Of a DNA stretch of 64,000 nt, positions 21,298 through 30,810 are shown in pieces (position 1 is the first letter of the stretch; the number at the start of each line of letters is the position of its first letter). The DNA comes from Micropterix aruncella. Lineage: Eukaryota; Arthropoda; Insecta; Lepidoptera; Micropterigidae. The translations under genes were made by a program, and so were the position numbers. The notes below the pieces were generated by a model. It did not search any database, was not told the DNA's origin, and saw only the letters and a program-made list of their open reading frames with translations. The DNA is taken from contig OX155950.1 of assembly GCA_944548615.1 (NCBI GenBank), positions 35,557,876 to 35,621,875 of the forward strand. The letters are read 5' to 3'.

Positions 21298-21860
21298 TTA
21301 CTGCCATACCCCAGACCAGTGCCATTCTGGCTGATTCCAGAACTTTTTGTGGAAGTCTACGAGGGCTTGTAGATCATTTGAATCACTACGGCCACTTATT
21401 ACGTGCTTCGATATTGCCGGATCTTTGGAATTGCACAGAATCGAATTTTTGGTTATTCTGGAGTTGGCGTAGAGCAGAGAGGGCAGTTTAAGCGCTAGCC
21501 CAAAATTTTGTTTGGACCTGAAGAGAGTCGAGGGGTCAGCTGGTTTGGCTAAGGACAGCCAGGATTTTAAACTAGCTGTCACCAGCGCATCTAGACGGGA
21601 CAGTTGGGTTTTGGTAAAATCGTAAATAAGAAAGGGCCATGACAAATGTGACGTTAGATAATTGTCATAGATCCAGGCCTAACGAGGGCCAGAAATTAGC
21701 AAGGCATCTATTTTCGCCAGGCAACTTTTGAAATGCTCTATAACATGATCGCCCGAGACGTCTTTTCCCTGATGGGTGATTTTTCTGCCGAGGAATTTGA
21801 AATGATTGTTTGGGTCTATAAGGGAGATATTAGAGCCCTATTGTAGTATTTTTGTAGTAT
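21298..21860 (-). pseudogene. RLE LINE copy B: post-RT (thumb) region
   Basis: Minus-strand sequence reads FKFLGRKITHQGKDVSG, IYDNYLTSHLSWPFLIYDFT, LKSWLSLAKPADPSTLFRS and LALKLPSLLYANSRITK. These are the FLG entry, the hydrophobic L-L-W-P-x-x-I-Y helix and the W-L-x-L-x-x-x segment that follow the palm in RLE-bearing LINEs. One in-frame stop separates the first part from the 115-codon frame 21298-21645. Confidence 0.75.
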
Positions 21861-22033
21861 TTCCGTAGTATTAAATGGCTATTTCCAATGTAATGTAACA
21901 TTTTCTTAAATACAGCGGAATTAAAAAATGTGTCGCTTGTATAAAGGATCTTCCAAACAAAATTTGACAATGTGGTTTCAGATTTCCTAACGACGCATCT
22001 GTGTACCGAATTTTAAGTCGTTCAATATTTCGA

Positions 22034-22345
22034 GATTGAAGTAAAACTAGCGGTCCCCATGGTGGACCGATTTTAACCACAATCTAACAATTGCCATGAT
22101 CAAATGATGGCTGCATGCCACATTTCAGCATAATCGGATGAAGCGTTTGGGCGCTATCATGGAGGAATACACACACACACACACTCACACACACACAGAC
22201 TCATAGACAGACTTCAATCAGAAATTCTTAATCGTCTCGAGGCGGTGGGAGGGGGGGAGGGGTTAAATGGATATTTCAGTCTTCATCTAAAAAAAAATCG
22301 GCGCGTTCACAACACTTTCCATTGGGCTGGAAAAGTATAAATACA
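22034..22345 (-). repeat. Dispersed repeat X, copy 1
   Basis: The reverse complement aligns with 36432-36735: terminal TACTTTTCCAGCC with a small hairpin, a T-run, GATGAAGACT..AAATATC, a C-rich CCCCTCCC tract, a (GT)n tract, then GAAATGTGGCATGCAG. It carries no protein. An old non-autonomous element is likely; Helitron-like structure is possible but unproven. Confidence 0.6.
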
Positions 22346-22594
22346 ATGTTATAAATATGAGGTGGGTATCTAAATGTAACGGGATTGTTGTTGCTGCTCC
22401 GCCTTCGAGTTGGAGTGGAAAACTCACAGCTATTCCTACTTAGTACAGGCACGTATAGGTCCCTGTGAGTCAGAAGTCAGTACGTCCAGTCACAATCAGT
22501 GTCCAGCCCCATCGCTGCGAAGGCACTAGAAGTGCGCAATGTTTTTTTTCGACTCTTGTTTTTTAACCTCTGCTAAATCGTGCGAAAAGGACAA

Positions 22595-22890
22595 AGAGTG
22601 TTAAGGTTTTGTTTCCTGTTGAAGACAACTACATACAGTTCAGGCTTATGAATCGCTTAGGGAAGCCTATATGGGTGATGCAATGACTCGCACTCAGGCT
22701 TATGAATGGTATAAAAGGGATCAAATGAGTGTAGAAGACGAACCTCGAGCTGGTGGCCTTTCAACGAGCCTCATCCCGGAAAACATTGAAAAAATCAGGG
22801 AAAAGTGAGTGAAGACCACAGAATCACTATTGCGTATTTTTTAGAAGCCACAGGTGTCTCTTGGAGATCTGTCAATAGATTTTGAGTGAT
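22595..22890 (+). pseudogene. mariner transposase N-terminal (HTH) fragment
   Basis: Starting at about 22644 the frame reads AYESLREAYMGDAMTRTQAY and EWYKRDQMSVEDEPRAG, then IPENIEKIREK. It shifts one frame into SEDHRITIAYFLEATGVSW and stops at TGA. This is the paired helix-turn-helix DNA-binding domain of mariner transposases, including the WYKRF-like and EDD.R.G..ST linker. The catalytic DD34D part and the TIRs are absent. One frameshift is visible. Confidence 0.8.
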
Positions 22891-22899
22891 TCATCTCGA

Positions 22900-22945
22900 A
22901 AAAAAAATATGGTGTCCACATTACTTTCCTTTAGGCTGGAAAAGT
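22900..22945 (+). repeat. Repeat X terminal fragment (copy 3)
   Basis: TTTAGGCTGGAAAAGTAAAA repeats the terminal 30-40 bases of repeat X copy 1 (22305-22345), in the same orientation and on the other side of the mariner fragment. Confidence 0.5.
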
Positions 22946-23009
22946 AAAAGAAGATGCATTTGAATTTACTATGTTTTAAATACTATCACTCCAGAACCGA
23001 TATACCATC

Positions 23010-24485
23010 AAGTGGTGTAATAAACTCTCATCAAATCTGTTTCTCAATTATAAATTGTAATAATATTCTCATTTATATTTATATATATGAACATCTAGAT
23101 TTAAGTTTATTGGAAAGTTTATTAAAAAAAATATATAAATATTGATTATTCTATTGCTGACTATTTTGTTGATAGTTGTTTAAATACTGACTATTTTATC
23201 GTGGCTATTATTGACATTATTTTTTGTGGGTATAATTTGCCAAATTGTTATATATTCCATATATAATTCTAACCAATTTTGGAGACCTTAGTGGAGCTTG
23301 AGGGTTCTATGCAGCTTGGAACGCCAGGTCAGTTTATTTTGCGGCCAGTCCAACACATGGTACAGCTCCCAATCGGGAGCCTTCGTATCCCACGAGGAAG
23401 TACATCGGCATGACACCAGGAATAAAACCCTGTATCTCCAACCGTTCGTAGCACGTACTGCCAAGTTCCAGGCGACTAGTCGATACTTAGGCCTCAAACT
23501 TTTCAATAAATTGCCCGAAAGATTAAAAGAAATTAAAAACATCGATATTTTCAAGAGATCCATCCGAGTCTATCTGCTTAAAATCAACATGTATGCCCAT
23601 AACGACTTCTTAAAATATTTTGAAAATACATAGCATCGTATCTACCCATTTAATCTAATACATATTATTTACCGTTAATTGTTTTGTTGTAAACTGTTAT
23701 CATATAGTCTATGTTTTCGTAAATTGGTAAGTTTAAAACTATATATTGTATATCATCTCTTGTCTAAATTGAGTAACTAATTTAAGATTAATTACTGTCA
23801 TTCCTACACAATTGTATGGTTGTATTGGAAATAAATACCTTTTACTTTTACTTTACTTTACTTCTCGAAGAGGAGAATTAAATGAAATATTTCCCTCGGT
23901 CCATATCCAGGCAGTGTACTCTGCAAAGCAATGTTTTATCTGGTGGATTACAATATAAAAACAAATATTTTTTTTAATCATCGCTTTTAATCATTAATCA
24001 CATAATATTATTTTTTTATCATTTACATAAAATTCACAATTTTTAATTTGGTATGAAGCTTTCGATACGTAATAATTATGCGCTTTAATGCTCAAATAGG
24101 GTAATATATGGCATGCAAATATCTCCGTATTCCTTTCCAATGTAAGCAGTCTATATAAAAATGCGATAGGTTGCACTAATTATTGGACGTTGTTATTGTT
24201 ATCATTTGTTTAATATTGTTTTTTTAATTAATCAGTTCTTTAAAAAAAAAATATCAATGTTATTATAAAAAAAAGGTTTTATCAATACATGGCCAAATAA
24301 ATTGCTTGTTATTTGCCTGACAAAGCTATCAGCACCATCTGCATAACGCCAGCGCAAAAGGATGGCAATAACTTACTATAGCGTTAAGCTATCAAATACT
24401 CTATATAACCAATGGTGCAAGTAACGTCTACCGCAAGCGACTTTAGTCGGTCTAGTGAGATTAACCCATAATTGCATTTGCAAAA
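23010..24485 (+). repeat. Large inverted repeat, left arm
   Basis: From AAGTGGTGTAATAAACTC (23010) to GCATTTGCAAAA (24485) the sequence recurs inverted at 25248-26247 plus 30571-30614. Matching blocks include the TGACTATTTTGTTGATAG region, GCTTGGAACGCCAGGTCAG, the GCAGTGTACTCTGCAAAGC block, GCAACCTATCGCATTT (reversed) and CGACTTTAGTCGGTCTAGTG. Without the LINE insertion the arm is about 1.0 kb, with high identity. No coding content, and the outer ends show no clear target duplication. Confidence 0.85.
23385..23860 (+). pseudogene. 5'-truncated APE-type LINE in left arm (copy 2), with 4-bp TSD
   Basis: A 476-bp insertion bounded by CTTC (23381-23384 and 23861-23864). The right arm keeps the empty site with a single CTTC. 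It encodes RHDTRNKTLYLQPFVART, then KLFNKLPERLKEIKN and a final KYFENT stop (23631-23633), the same ORF2 C-terminus as at 12245-12715. A 3' UTR and a (TTTAC)n tail follow. Confidence 0.85.
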
Positions 24486-25247
24486 ATATAAGGTGAGGCG
24501 TAACCGCGAACGTTCTGTATCTGGTATGTTGTATTTTAAGCGTTATTTTCCTTGACGCGCGTACTGTTGCATTTAATTTAATTTTACATGGTTTTTAAAT
24601 CTACAAAAAGGGCAATGACTCTCACATGTGTTTATTTTTACACAAATAAAAAAATGTTTGTATGATACGGTATAATAATATATAATTATATTTAGAAGAG
24701 AACTTTACATTATATAAAATAAATTTTAATATCTGTGTTCTTATTCTTCTTGTATGTGGAAACAATCATGTGTGTATGTATGTAAAACAATGTATAAACT
24801 TGTATGTATGTAAAAAACAATGTAGTTGTTTACAGACATCTAGTAGTAAAACAAACAAAAAAAATATGTTTATTATAAGGTGGCCTGTATTATTCATAAA
24901 ATTAAATTCATTTTTTTAGCTCTGACACTCCTTAAAAATACACAAACCTTACATAGGCCATATTACAGTAACCTTAAAACAGAATTGATTTTGATAAGTG
25001 AATTACGAACCGATTTTGTCAAAATCGTCCGTTGACGCGATAAATTTATGCATTAACAAATTTCACGCTGCGAATGCCTTGTTTTCGACACCCCGCTGCG
25101 ATGTTTCCCCTTTTCTAGGGCTTAATTAAGAAATTTCATGCCTTTTAAGGCCGCCTTGAGGCTTTCTTCTTGTCGCGGCTGCTGATTAAACCGCCCCAAT
25201 CAAATCGACGTTTAACAACTCGCCTAGATTGAGGCGGAGCGGATAAA
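24486..25247. other. Spacer between the inverted arms
   Basis: 762 bp. Its 24685-24900 part recurs in direct orientation at 30618-30810, just beyond the right arm. The remainder is GC-richer (25050-25240) and shows no coding region. Confidence 0.6.
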
Positions 25248-26247
25248 TTTTGCAAATGCAATTATGGGTTAATCTCACTAGACCGACTAAAGTCGCTTGT
25301 GGTAGACGTTACTTGCACCATTGGTTATATAGAGTATTTGATAGCTTAACGCTATAGTAAGTTTTTGCAAGCCTTCTGCGCTGGCGTTATGCAAATGCTG
25401 CTGATAGCTTTGTCCGGCAAACTAACAGCATTTGATTTGGCCTTGTATTGATTAAACCTTTATTTTATAACAACATTGATAAAAAAAAAGTTTTTTAAAA
25501 AAAACTGATTATTTAACAAAAAACATTATTTAACAAATGATAACAATAATAACGTCTATTAATTAGTGCAACCTATCGCATTTTTATATAGACTGCTTAC
25601 ATTGGAAAGGAATACGGAGATATTAGCATGCCATATATTACCCTATTTGAGCATTAAAGCGCATAATTATTACGTATCGAAAGCTTCATTACAAATTTAT
25701 TTATTTATTTATTTTATTAACTAAATTATTAACTAAATTAAAAATTGTAAATTTTATGTAAATGATAAAAAATTATCATTATGTGATTAATGATTAAAAG
25801 CTATGATTTAAAAAAACACTTGTTTTTATATTGTAATCCAGCAGATGAAACATTGCTTTGCAGAGTACACTGCCTGGATCTCGACCGAGGAAAATATTTC
25901 ACTTAATTCTCCTCTTCGAGAAGGCTCCCGTATGGGAGCTGTACCATGTGTTGGACTAGCCGCAAAATAAACTGACCTTGCGTTCCAAGCTGCATAGAAC
26001 CCTCAAGCTCCACTAAGGTCTCCAAAATTGGTTAAAATAATATATGGAATATATAACAATTTGGCAAATTATAACCACAAAAAATAATGTCAATAATATC
26101 AATGATAAAATTGTCAGTATTAAAACAACTATCAACAAAATAGTCAGCAATAGAATAATCAATATTTATATATTTTTTTATAAAACTTTCCAATAAACTT
26201 AATTCCAGATATTCATACATATAAATATAAATGAAAATATTATTACA
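25248..26247 (-). repeat. Large inverted repeat, right arm (main part)
   Basis: Reverse complement of the left arm, from TTTTGCAAATGC at the inner end to GAAAATATTATTACA at 26247. There the 4.3-kb LINE interrupts it; the arm resumes at 30571. It contains a TTTATTTATTTATTTA stretch absent from the left arm. Confidence 0.85.
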
Positions 26248-26668
26248 TGTTGATAAGATTGCAGCGGTTGCCAAATGCAACTACAACCCCAACGATGTTT
26301 GTTCAATTTATCGCTTGCCGATCAAGAAATCTGAAACTAAACCAAAACCGATTATTGTAAAATTTATTTCAAGTGGAAAAAAGAATAAATTTATGATGAA
26401 TTTTAGAAAATACATAAGAAATTGTAAAACCAATGGCGAAACCTTGACCTTATCCGACTTGAGTTATACGGGTACTACAAACGCTCCAGTATTTATTTCC
26501 GACGAACTGACCCAGCGTTCGAGAGATTTGCTTTGGAACGCAAAACGAATTTCCAGAGAAAAATCTTACAAGTATTGCTGGGTTAATGCTGGACGAATAT
26601 TTGTGAGAAAAAACCAAGGCGATAAGGCAATTCTAATTAAAAATAATTCCACTTTTTTATCTCTATAA
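26231..26668 (+). CDS. LINE ORF1 protein, C-terminal half
   Basis: 145-codon frame. ORF1 proteins of APE-type LINEs bind the element RNA as chaperones. Visible are VCSIYRLPIKKS, KPKPIIVKFISSGKKNKF and the final KYCWVNAGRIFVRKNQGDKA, matching the usual order Y-R-L-P, P-I-(I/V)-V-K-F and W-x-x-x-G-x-I-(F/Y)-V-(R/K). The N-terminal coiled coil and start are missing. The first codons (ATG at 26231 to about 26247) belong to the inverted-repeat arm, so the apparent start was captured from flanking DNA. Stop at 26666-26668; ORF2 begins about 380 bp later. Confidence 0.75.
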   Translation: MKILLHVDKIAAVAKCNYNPNDVCSIYRLPIKKSETKPKPIIVKFISSGKKNKFMMNFRKYIRNCKTNGETLTLSDLSYTGTTNAPVFISDELTQRSRDLLWNAKRISREKSYKYCWVNAGRIFVRKNQGDKAILIKNNSTFLSL

Positions 26669-27046
26669 AACATGTACTATATTCTGGGATTTTTCTTAAC
26701 GATGAATATTTTAATGATTCTCTGAATATTTTTATGATTCTCTTAAGTTTTTACGGATCTTATATTAATAATGTATTATATTATAATATTCATATATTAT
26801 TTTTACATTTTTACGATTTTGATAAAATTTATGCCGTATACATTTTTAGCTATCTATTATTTTATCTTATTTTTGATAATTTTAATGATGTATGTGATGA
26901 CGAATCAATATTTAAAATATCTATTAGCATTTATTTATTTTTAGCAATGCGCCTAAGTTTTATGTCCTTAAGACTCATAATATTATTCGATCAATATATC
27001 TTTCATTTTGCCATTAATGTAATGATTTTTACCACAACGCATAACA

Positions 27047-27690
27047 ATGGATCATGACATGAACTTTATTAGTAATATTGATAATGATAGGCATAATACT
27101 GCGGATATAAATATATGCAGGAGCATCCTTTCAGAAAAAAAGGCCATAAAATTCTTAGCTATGAATATTAGAAGTTTGAACAAAAATTACGATAGTCTAG
27201 TAATCTTCTTGCAACATCTCAATGTAGACATTGATGTAATTATACTCACTGAAACTTGGAATGGTAAATTTTACAGGGAGAAGCATATTCCAGGCTATGA
27301 ATCTTTTCATACCAACTTTAATCATACTCAAAATGATGGCATTGTTCTATTTATCAAAGAAAGCTTCAGCTTCTTATCGGTACAAGAAATAGCTTTTCCT
27401 GAAGCAAATTGCTTGCAAATAAACATAGATGAAGCCACAAGTCTACTTACTATTTATCGAAGCCCATCTATAAATAATATCAACTTCTTCCTAGAAAGCC
27501 TTAATACACTTTTATGCGCTAATAGAAATTCTCAAAATCTGTATCTATGCGGTGACTTGAATATCTCTATAGCAGGAACTCTGCATCCACAATCTGAGGA
27601 ATATCTAAACGTCCTAATGCTACATGGTCTCCGACCAGAGATAATTCATCCAACGCGCGAATATAACAATAGCAGCAGTTGTATGCAAGT
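27047..27690 (+). CDS. LINE ORF2, AP endonuclease domain
   Basis: Starting at the ATG at 27047, the frame shows the APE motifs in order: LAMNIRSLNKNYDSL (about residues 37-51), VIILTETWNGKF (catalytic Glu near 69), NDGIVLFIKE, LLTIYRSPS and YLCGDLNISI (the D-x-N pair near 169), then HPTREYNNSSSC. The domain nicks target DNA for target-primed reverse transcription. Just after SSC (about 27685) the frame shifts: the original frame ends at 27778, while the continuation DHVMVRTKNL is in the frame that carries the RT. One indel therefore splits ORF2. Confidence 0.85.
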
Positions 27691-30023
27691 TGGATCACGT
27701 CATGGTTCGAACCAAAAACCTAATCTCGACCATTGTATACAAAAATTCAATTACAGATCACTATACAAACTTCTTTAAGTTGGCCGCTAAGGGAAGTAAT
27801 AACGTTGTACATCCAAACAAGCAAATAAAGAAAATAATTAATTATGATAAAATAGTTTACGAATTCAGCCAATATGATTGGAATCAGTTATATCAGATTA
27901 GGGATGCTATCGACGCCTATAACTTATTTTTTTCCATCTTGAGTAACATTATACAGAAACATACAACATCGAAAACTGTAATTATAAAACATAAAAATAA
28001 AAAAATTACACTGTGGATTACTGATGGACTCCTCTTTTGTATTCACAGGCGTGATAAAATGCACGCAGCGTTAAGAAAAACACCGGACAATGCAATGCTC
28101 AGGCAGAAATACACTCGTTATCGAAATTTATGTAATAAAATTATTAAATTGACTAAGCAGCAATACTTTAAAAAACAAATAACTGACTCAGCCGGGGACC
28201 CACGAAAAATCTGGATAAATATAAAAGAAGCGGCGAATTATAAAAATAGAAAGGATGTAAATTTAAATAGTATTAAAATTGACAATCAAATTATTACAAT
28301 GAAAGATAATCCTGAAAAGTTACTAAATTGTACAAATAGTCACTTTTGTAATGTTGGCTCCAAATTAGCAGAAAAGTTTCGTGGGATAAATAGTTCTGTA
28401 ATTACTGACCTAAGTAAATCTGATACGTTACCTGTGTCCATGTACCTAACGCCTACAAATAGAGACGAAGTTAAGAAAGTAATAGGCAGCCTTAAAAATA
28501 GGTCAGCGGTGGGGGATGATGGGGTCGGGACATGCGTATTTAAACTAGCTGAAACCTATCTCAGCCAGCCTATTGCTTTTATCATTAATATGAGTTTTAA
28601 AAGCGGAATTTTTCCTGACAAATTAAAAATTGCCAAAGTAATTTCAATACATAAAGGGGGAGATAAGCAGGACCTCAATAACTATCGACCTATCTCCATT
28701 TTAAACACGATCTCCAAAATCTTCGAGAAAGTTGCAAAGGCGAGACTCTATAAATTTTTAATTGAAAATAAAATACTCTCAGACAATCAGTTCGGTTTTA
28801 GGGAAGGTTTAGGGACAACAGACGCTATAGCAGCCTTAACTGAATTTATAGTCAAAACGGTGGATAAAGGAGACAAGTGTCTAGGAGTTTTCCTTGACCT
28901 TGCAAAGGCTTTTGACTCCGTTCCTCATAATATATTATTATGCAAACTGAGCAGTGTAGGAATTAACTATACAAGTCTTAAATGGTTTGATAGTTACCTA
29001 TCCAACAGGGTACAAAGTGTCACCATCCAGGGCCTCCAGAGTAAAAGCCAGCATCTCACGTATGGTGTGCCACAGGGTAGCGTTTTGGGACCCATTTTAT
29101 TCCTCGTCTACATAAATGACCTATGTCAGTTACCAGTAGGTAAAATCATCACATATGCCGATGACACTGTTATACTATTCAAGGGTTCAAACTGGGATTA
29201 CACATTTGAGAAAGCAAACGAGGGCATGGAAATTGTTAAAAATTGGCTAGGAAACTTTATGTTGACGCTTAATGTTGGCAAAACCAAATACATGCCATTT
29301 AGTATAACAACCAGAGGTCAACCCACTACTAATAAAACTATTGTAATACACGAGTGCGATAGCGTAGAGTCTTGTAACTGTCAGCCTATACAAAGAGAAA
29401 TATCTTGGAAATATCTAGGCATCACTCTAGATTGCTTTCTCCGTTGGGATTCTCATATACATAACGTGGCTACGAAGGTGCGAATCCTTGGATATGTTTT
29501 CAAAGAACTGAGGAATATTCTGGATTCCAAAACGCTAAAAACTGTTTATTATGCTTTATGTGAATCGCTTATTACTTACGGCATAATTGGATGGGGTGGA
29601 TGTGGTAAAACCCTGCTAGAGCCATTGCAAGTTGCGCAGAAATTTATATTAAAAATTATTCTACGTAGACCATATCGCCATCCCACTAATGAACTTTATA
29701 AGGAAGCTAAAGTTCTTGACTGTAGGCAACTTTTTCTAAAAACTTCCCTCTTAAGGCTATTTTTGGACAGTAACTCAAATTTAGGAATAATTCAGAACCG
29801 GCGACCAACGAGACAAGTTTTAGAAAATAGCTCAATAATACCCAGAAGGAAAACATCATTTGGACAAAGACATTACTCTTTCGTTGGGCCGAGATTTTAC
29901 AATCTGATCAATATGGAAATAAAAATGAACTTGACATTTAGGGAATTCAAAAATAAACTAAAGAAATGGTTATCGAATCATGACAGACTAACCATACATC
30001 AAATGTTAGAAATAATAGTATAA
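27690..30023 (+). CDS. LINE ORF2, reverse transcriptase and C-terminal region
   Basis: 777 codons without a stop. The RT core shows HKGGDKQDLNNYRPISIL, the FLDLAKAFDSVPH palm motif (first catalytic Asp at residue 403), GVPQGSVLGPILFL (from residue 459) and the YADDT box (residues 489-493, both catalytic Asp present). EISWKYLGITLDCFLRW follows in the thumb, and the C-terminus has YRHPTNELYKEAKVLDCR and GQRHYSFVGPRFYNL. Fingers, palm and thumb all look intact. The frame starts within the endonuclease after the frameshift near 27685 and has no real start of its own. The group assignment (CR1/Jockey) rests on motif spacing. Confidence 0.9.
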   Translation: MDHVMVRTKNLISTIVYKNSITDHYTNFFKLAAKGSNNVVHPNKQIKKIINYDKIVYEFSQYDWNQLYQIRDAIDAYNLFFSILSNIIQKHTTSKTVIIKHKNKKITLWITDGLLFCIHRRDKMHAALRKTPDNAMLRQKYTRYRNLCNKIIKLTKQQYFKKQITDSAGDPRKIWINIKEAANYKNRKDVNLNSIKIDNQIITMKDNPEKLLNCTNSHFCNVGSKLAEKFRGINSSVITDLSKSDTLPVSMYLTPTNRDEVKKVIGSLKNRSAVGDDGVGTCVFKLAETYLSQPIAFIINMSFKSGIFPDKLKIAKVISIHKGGDKQDLNNYRPISILNTISKIFEKVAKARLYKFLIENKILSDNQFGFREGLGTTDAIAALTEFIVKTVDKGDKCLGVFLDLAKAFDSVPHNILLCKLSSVGINYTSLKWFDSYLSNRVQSVTIQGLQSKSQHLTYGVPQGSVLGPILFLVYINDLCQLPVGKIITYADDTVILFKGSNWDYTFEKANEGMEIVKNWLGNFMLTLNVGKTKYMPFSITTRGQPTTNKTIVIHECDSVESCNCQPIQREISWKYLGITLDCFLRWDSHIHNVATKVRILGYVFKELRNILDSKTLKTVYYALCESLITYGIIGWGGCGKTLLEPLQVAQKFILKIILRRPYRHPTNELYKEAKVLDCRQLFLKTSLLRLFLDSNSNLGIIQNRRPTRQVLENSSIIPRRKTSFGQRHYSFVGPRFYNLINMEIKMNLTFREFKNKLKKWLSNHDRLTIHQMLEIIV

Positions 30024-30570
30024 TAAAACTTAGGTGCACAAATTATCAACATATTTTTAAACATATATGGTAAGTATATTTTAACATTGAACTAACTACC
30101 AAAAATTATTTGACTTTGACAATGAAGTATACTTTTTAAACTAGGTAATTTTATATTAATAAATATTAATGACCGTTTCTTCCTTTTCTCACATATAACT
30201 TTATTTATTTTATTTAATCGAATTTTATATGATATTTGTTGCCGATTAAATAATGGAATTGCATTTTATTTATTATATTATCTTTTAATATTTTTTTATT
30301 ATTATTATTTTTTTATTTTATTCTGAAGACTTCAATTTAGTGTCATTAGCTTTTTACTAAAACTTGTATATTTGTAAGCAACCAAGCAATCAAGCAAACT
30401 TGATTGGAATATTGGAGTCCTGTCCACCCTAGAACGGGCTAGTCCCAGTTGGGTGACAGAAACAAATAAGCAAAAGGTTAAGGTTTTGCCATTCGGTTCC
30501 TGTTATTTTTATAAGCTAATCAATGTTTCATGGTAATTAATTCTTAAATAAATAAATAAATAAATAAATG
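30024..30570 (+). other. LINE 3' UTR and tail
   Basis: About 550 bp, shared in part with three other copies. Conserved words are GGGCTAGTCCCAGTTGGGTG and TTTTGCCATTCGGTTCCTGT. It ends with TAAA repeats. No AATAAA-plus-poly(A) arrangement is present, so the tail is templated simple repeat. Confidence 0.75.
30425..30455 (+). promoter_or_regulatory. Putative 3' UTR RNA stem-loop of the LINE
   Basis: CACCC (30425-30429) can pair with GGGTG (30451-30455), enclosing GGG-CTAGT-CCC (30436-30446). The element's other copies keep the same region, and a different LINE family at 41480-41519 has the same architecture with other bases. Such hairpins often serve RT recognition. Confidence 0.5.
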
Positions 30571-30614
30571 TTTTTATTGCGAAGCAGATTTGATGACAGT
30601 TTATTACACCACTT
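30571..30614 (-). repeat. Large inverted repeat, right arm (outer end)
   Basis: GAAGCAGATTTGATGACAGT and TTTATTACACCACTT match the reverse complement of 23010-23053, showing that the LINE split this arm. Confidence 0.8.
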
Positions 30615-30617
30615 ATT

Positions 30618-30810
30618 AAAATAAAATTATATTTAGAAAAGAACTTTACATCATATAAAATAAATTTAAATAACTGTGTTATTATTTTTCATGTATGTGG
30701 AAACAATCATGTACGTATGTAAAACAATGTATAAACTTGTATGTATGTAAAAACAGGGTAGTTATATATAAACAAAAAAAATATGTTTATATGCCTTACT
30801 AGGTGGCCTG
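30618..30810 (+). repeat. Direct repeat of the inverted-repeat spacer
   Basis: Matches 24685-24900: AATTATATTTAGAARAGAAC, ATGTGGAAACAATCATG, AAAACAATGTATAAACTTG and AGGTGGCCTGTA, with small indels. Confidence 0.75.

Larger units (their letters stand above)
20205..21870 (-). mobile_element. RLE-type LINE, copy B (5'-truncated, about 1.65 kb)
   Basis: On the minus strand this is the last part of a single-ORF non-LTR retrotransposon: thumb/post-RT region, CCHC zinc knuckle, then a C-terminal restriction-like endonuclease, in the order seen in the R2/NeSL/Hero group. The RT core (YADD) is missing through truncation. The 3' end lies near 20205-20230 after a short TATTTATTTATATA stretch. Confidence 0.8.
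26248..30570 (+). mobile_element. APE-type non-LTR retrotransposon (CR1/Jockey group), nearly complete
   Basis: Contains the C-terminal half of ORF1, then ORF2 with an AP endonuclease and reverse transcriptase, a structured 3' UTR and an (AAATA)n-like tail of TAAA repeats at 30545-30569. It sits inside the right arm of the inverted repeat; the left arm shows the uninterrupted target. The 5' end is truncated within ORF1. Related 3' fragments lie at 50424-51411, 54340-54733 and 56087-57150. Confidence 0.9.

Noticed and set aside
21000..21491. 163-codon plus-strand frame
   Set aside because: It is antisense to the zinc-knuckle and thumb regions of the RLE LINE and has no domain of its own.
23288..23563. 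91-codon minus-strand frame across the LINE in the left arm
   Set aside because: It is antisense to the recognised ORF2 C-terminus on the plus strand.
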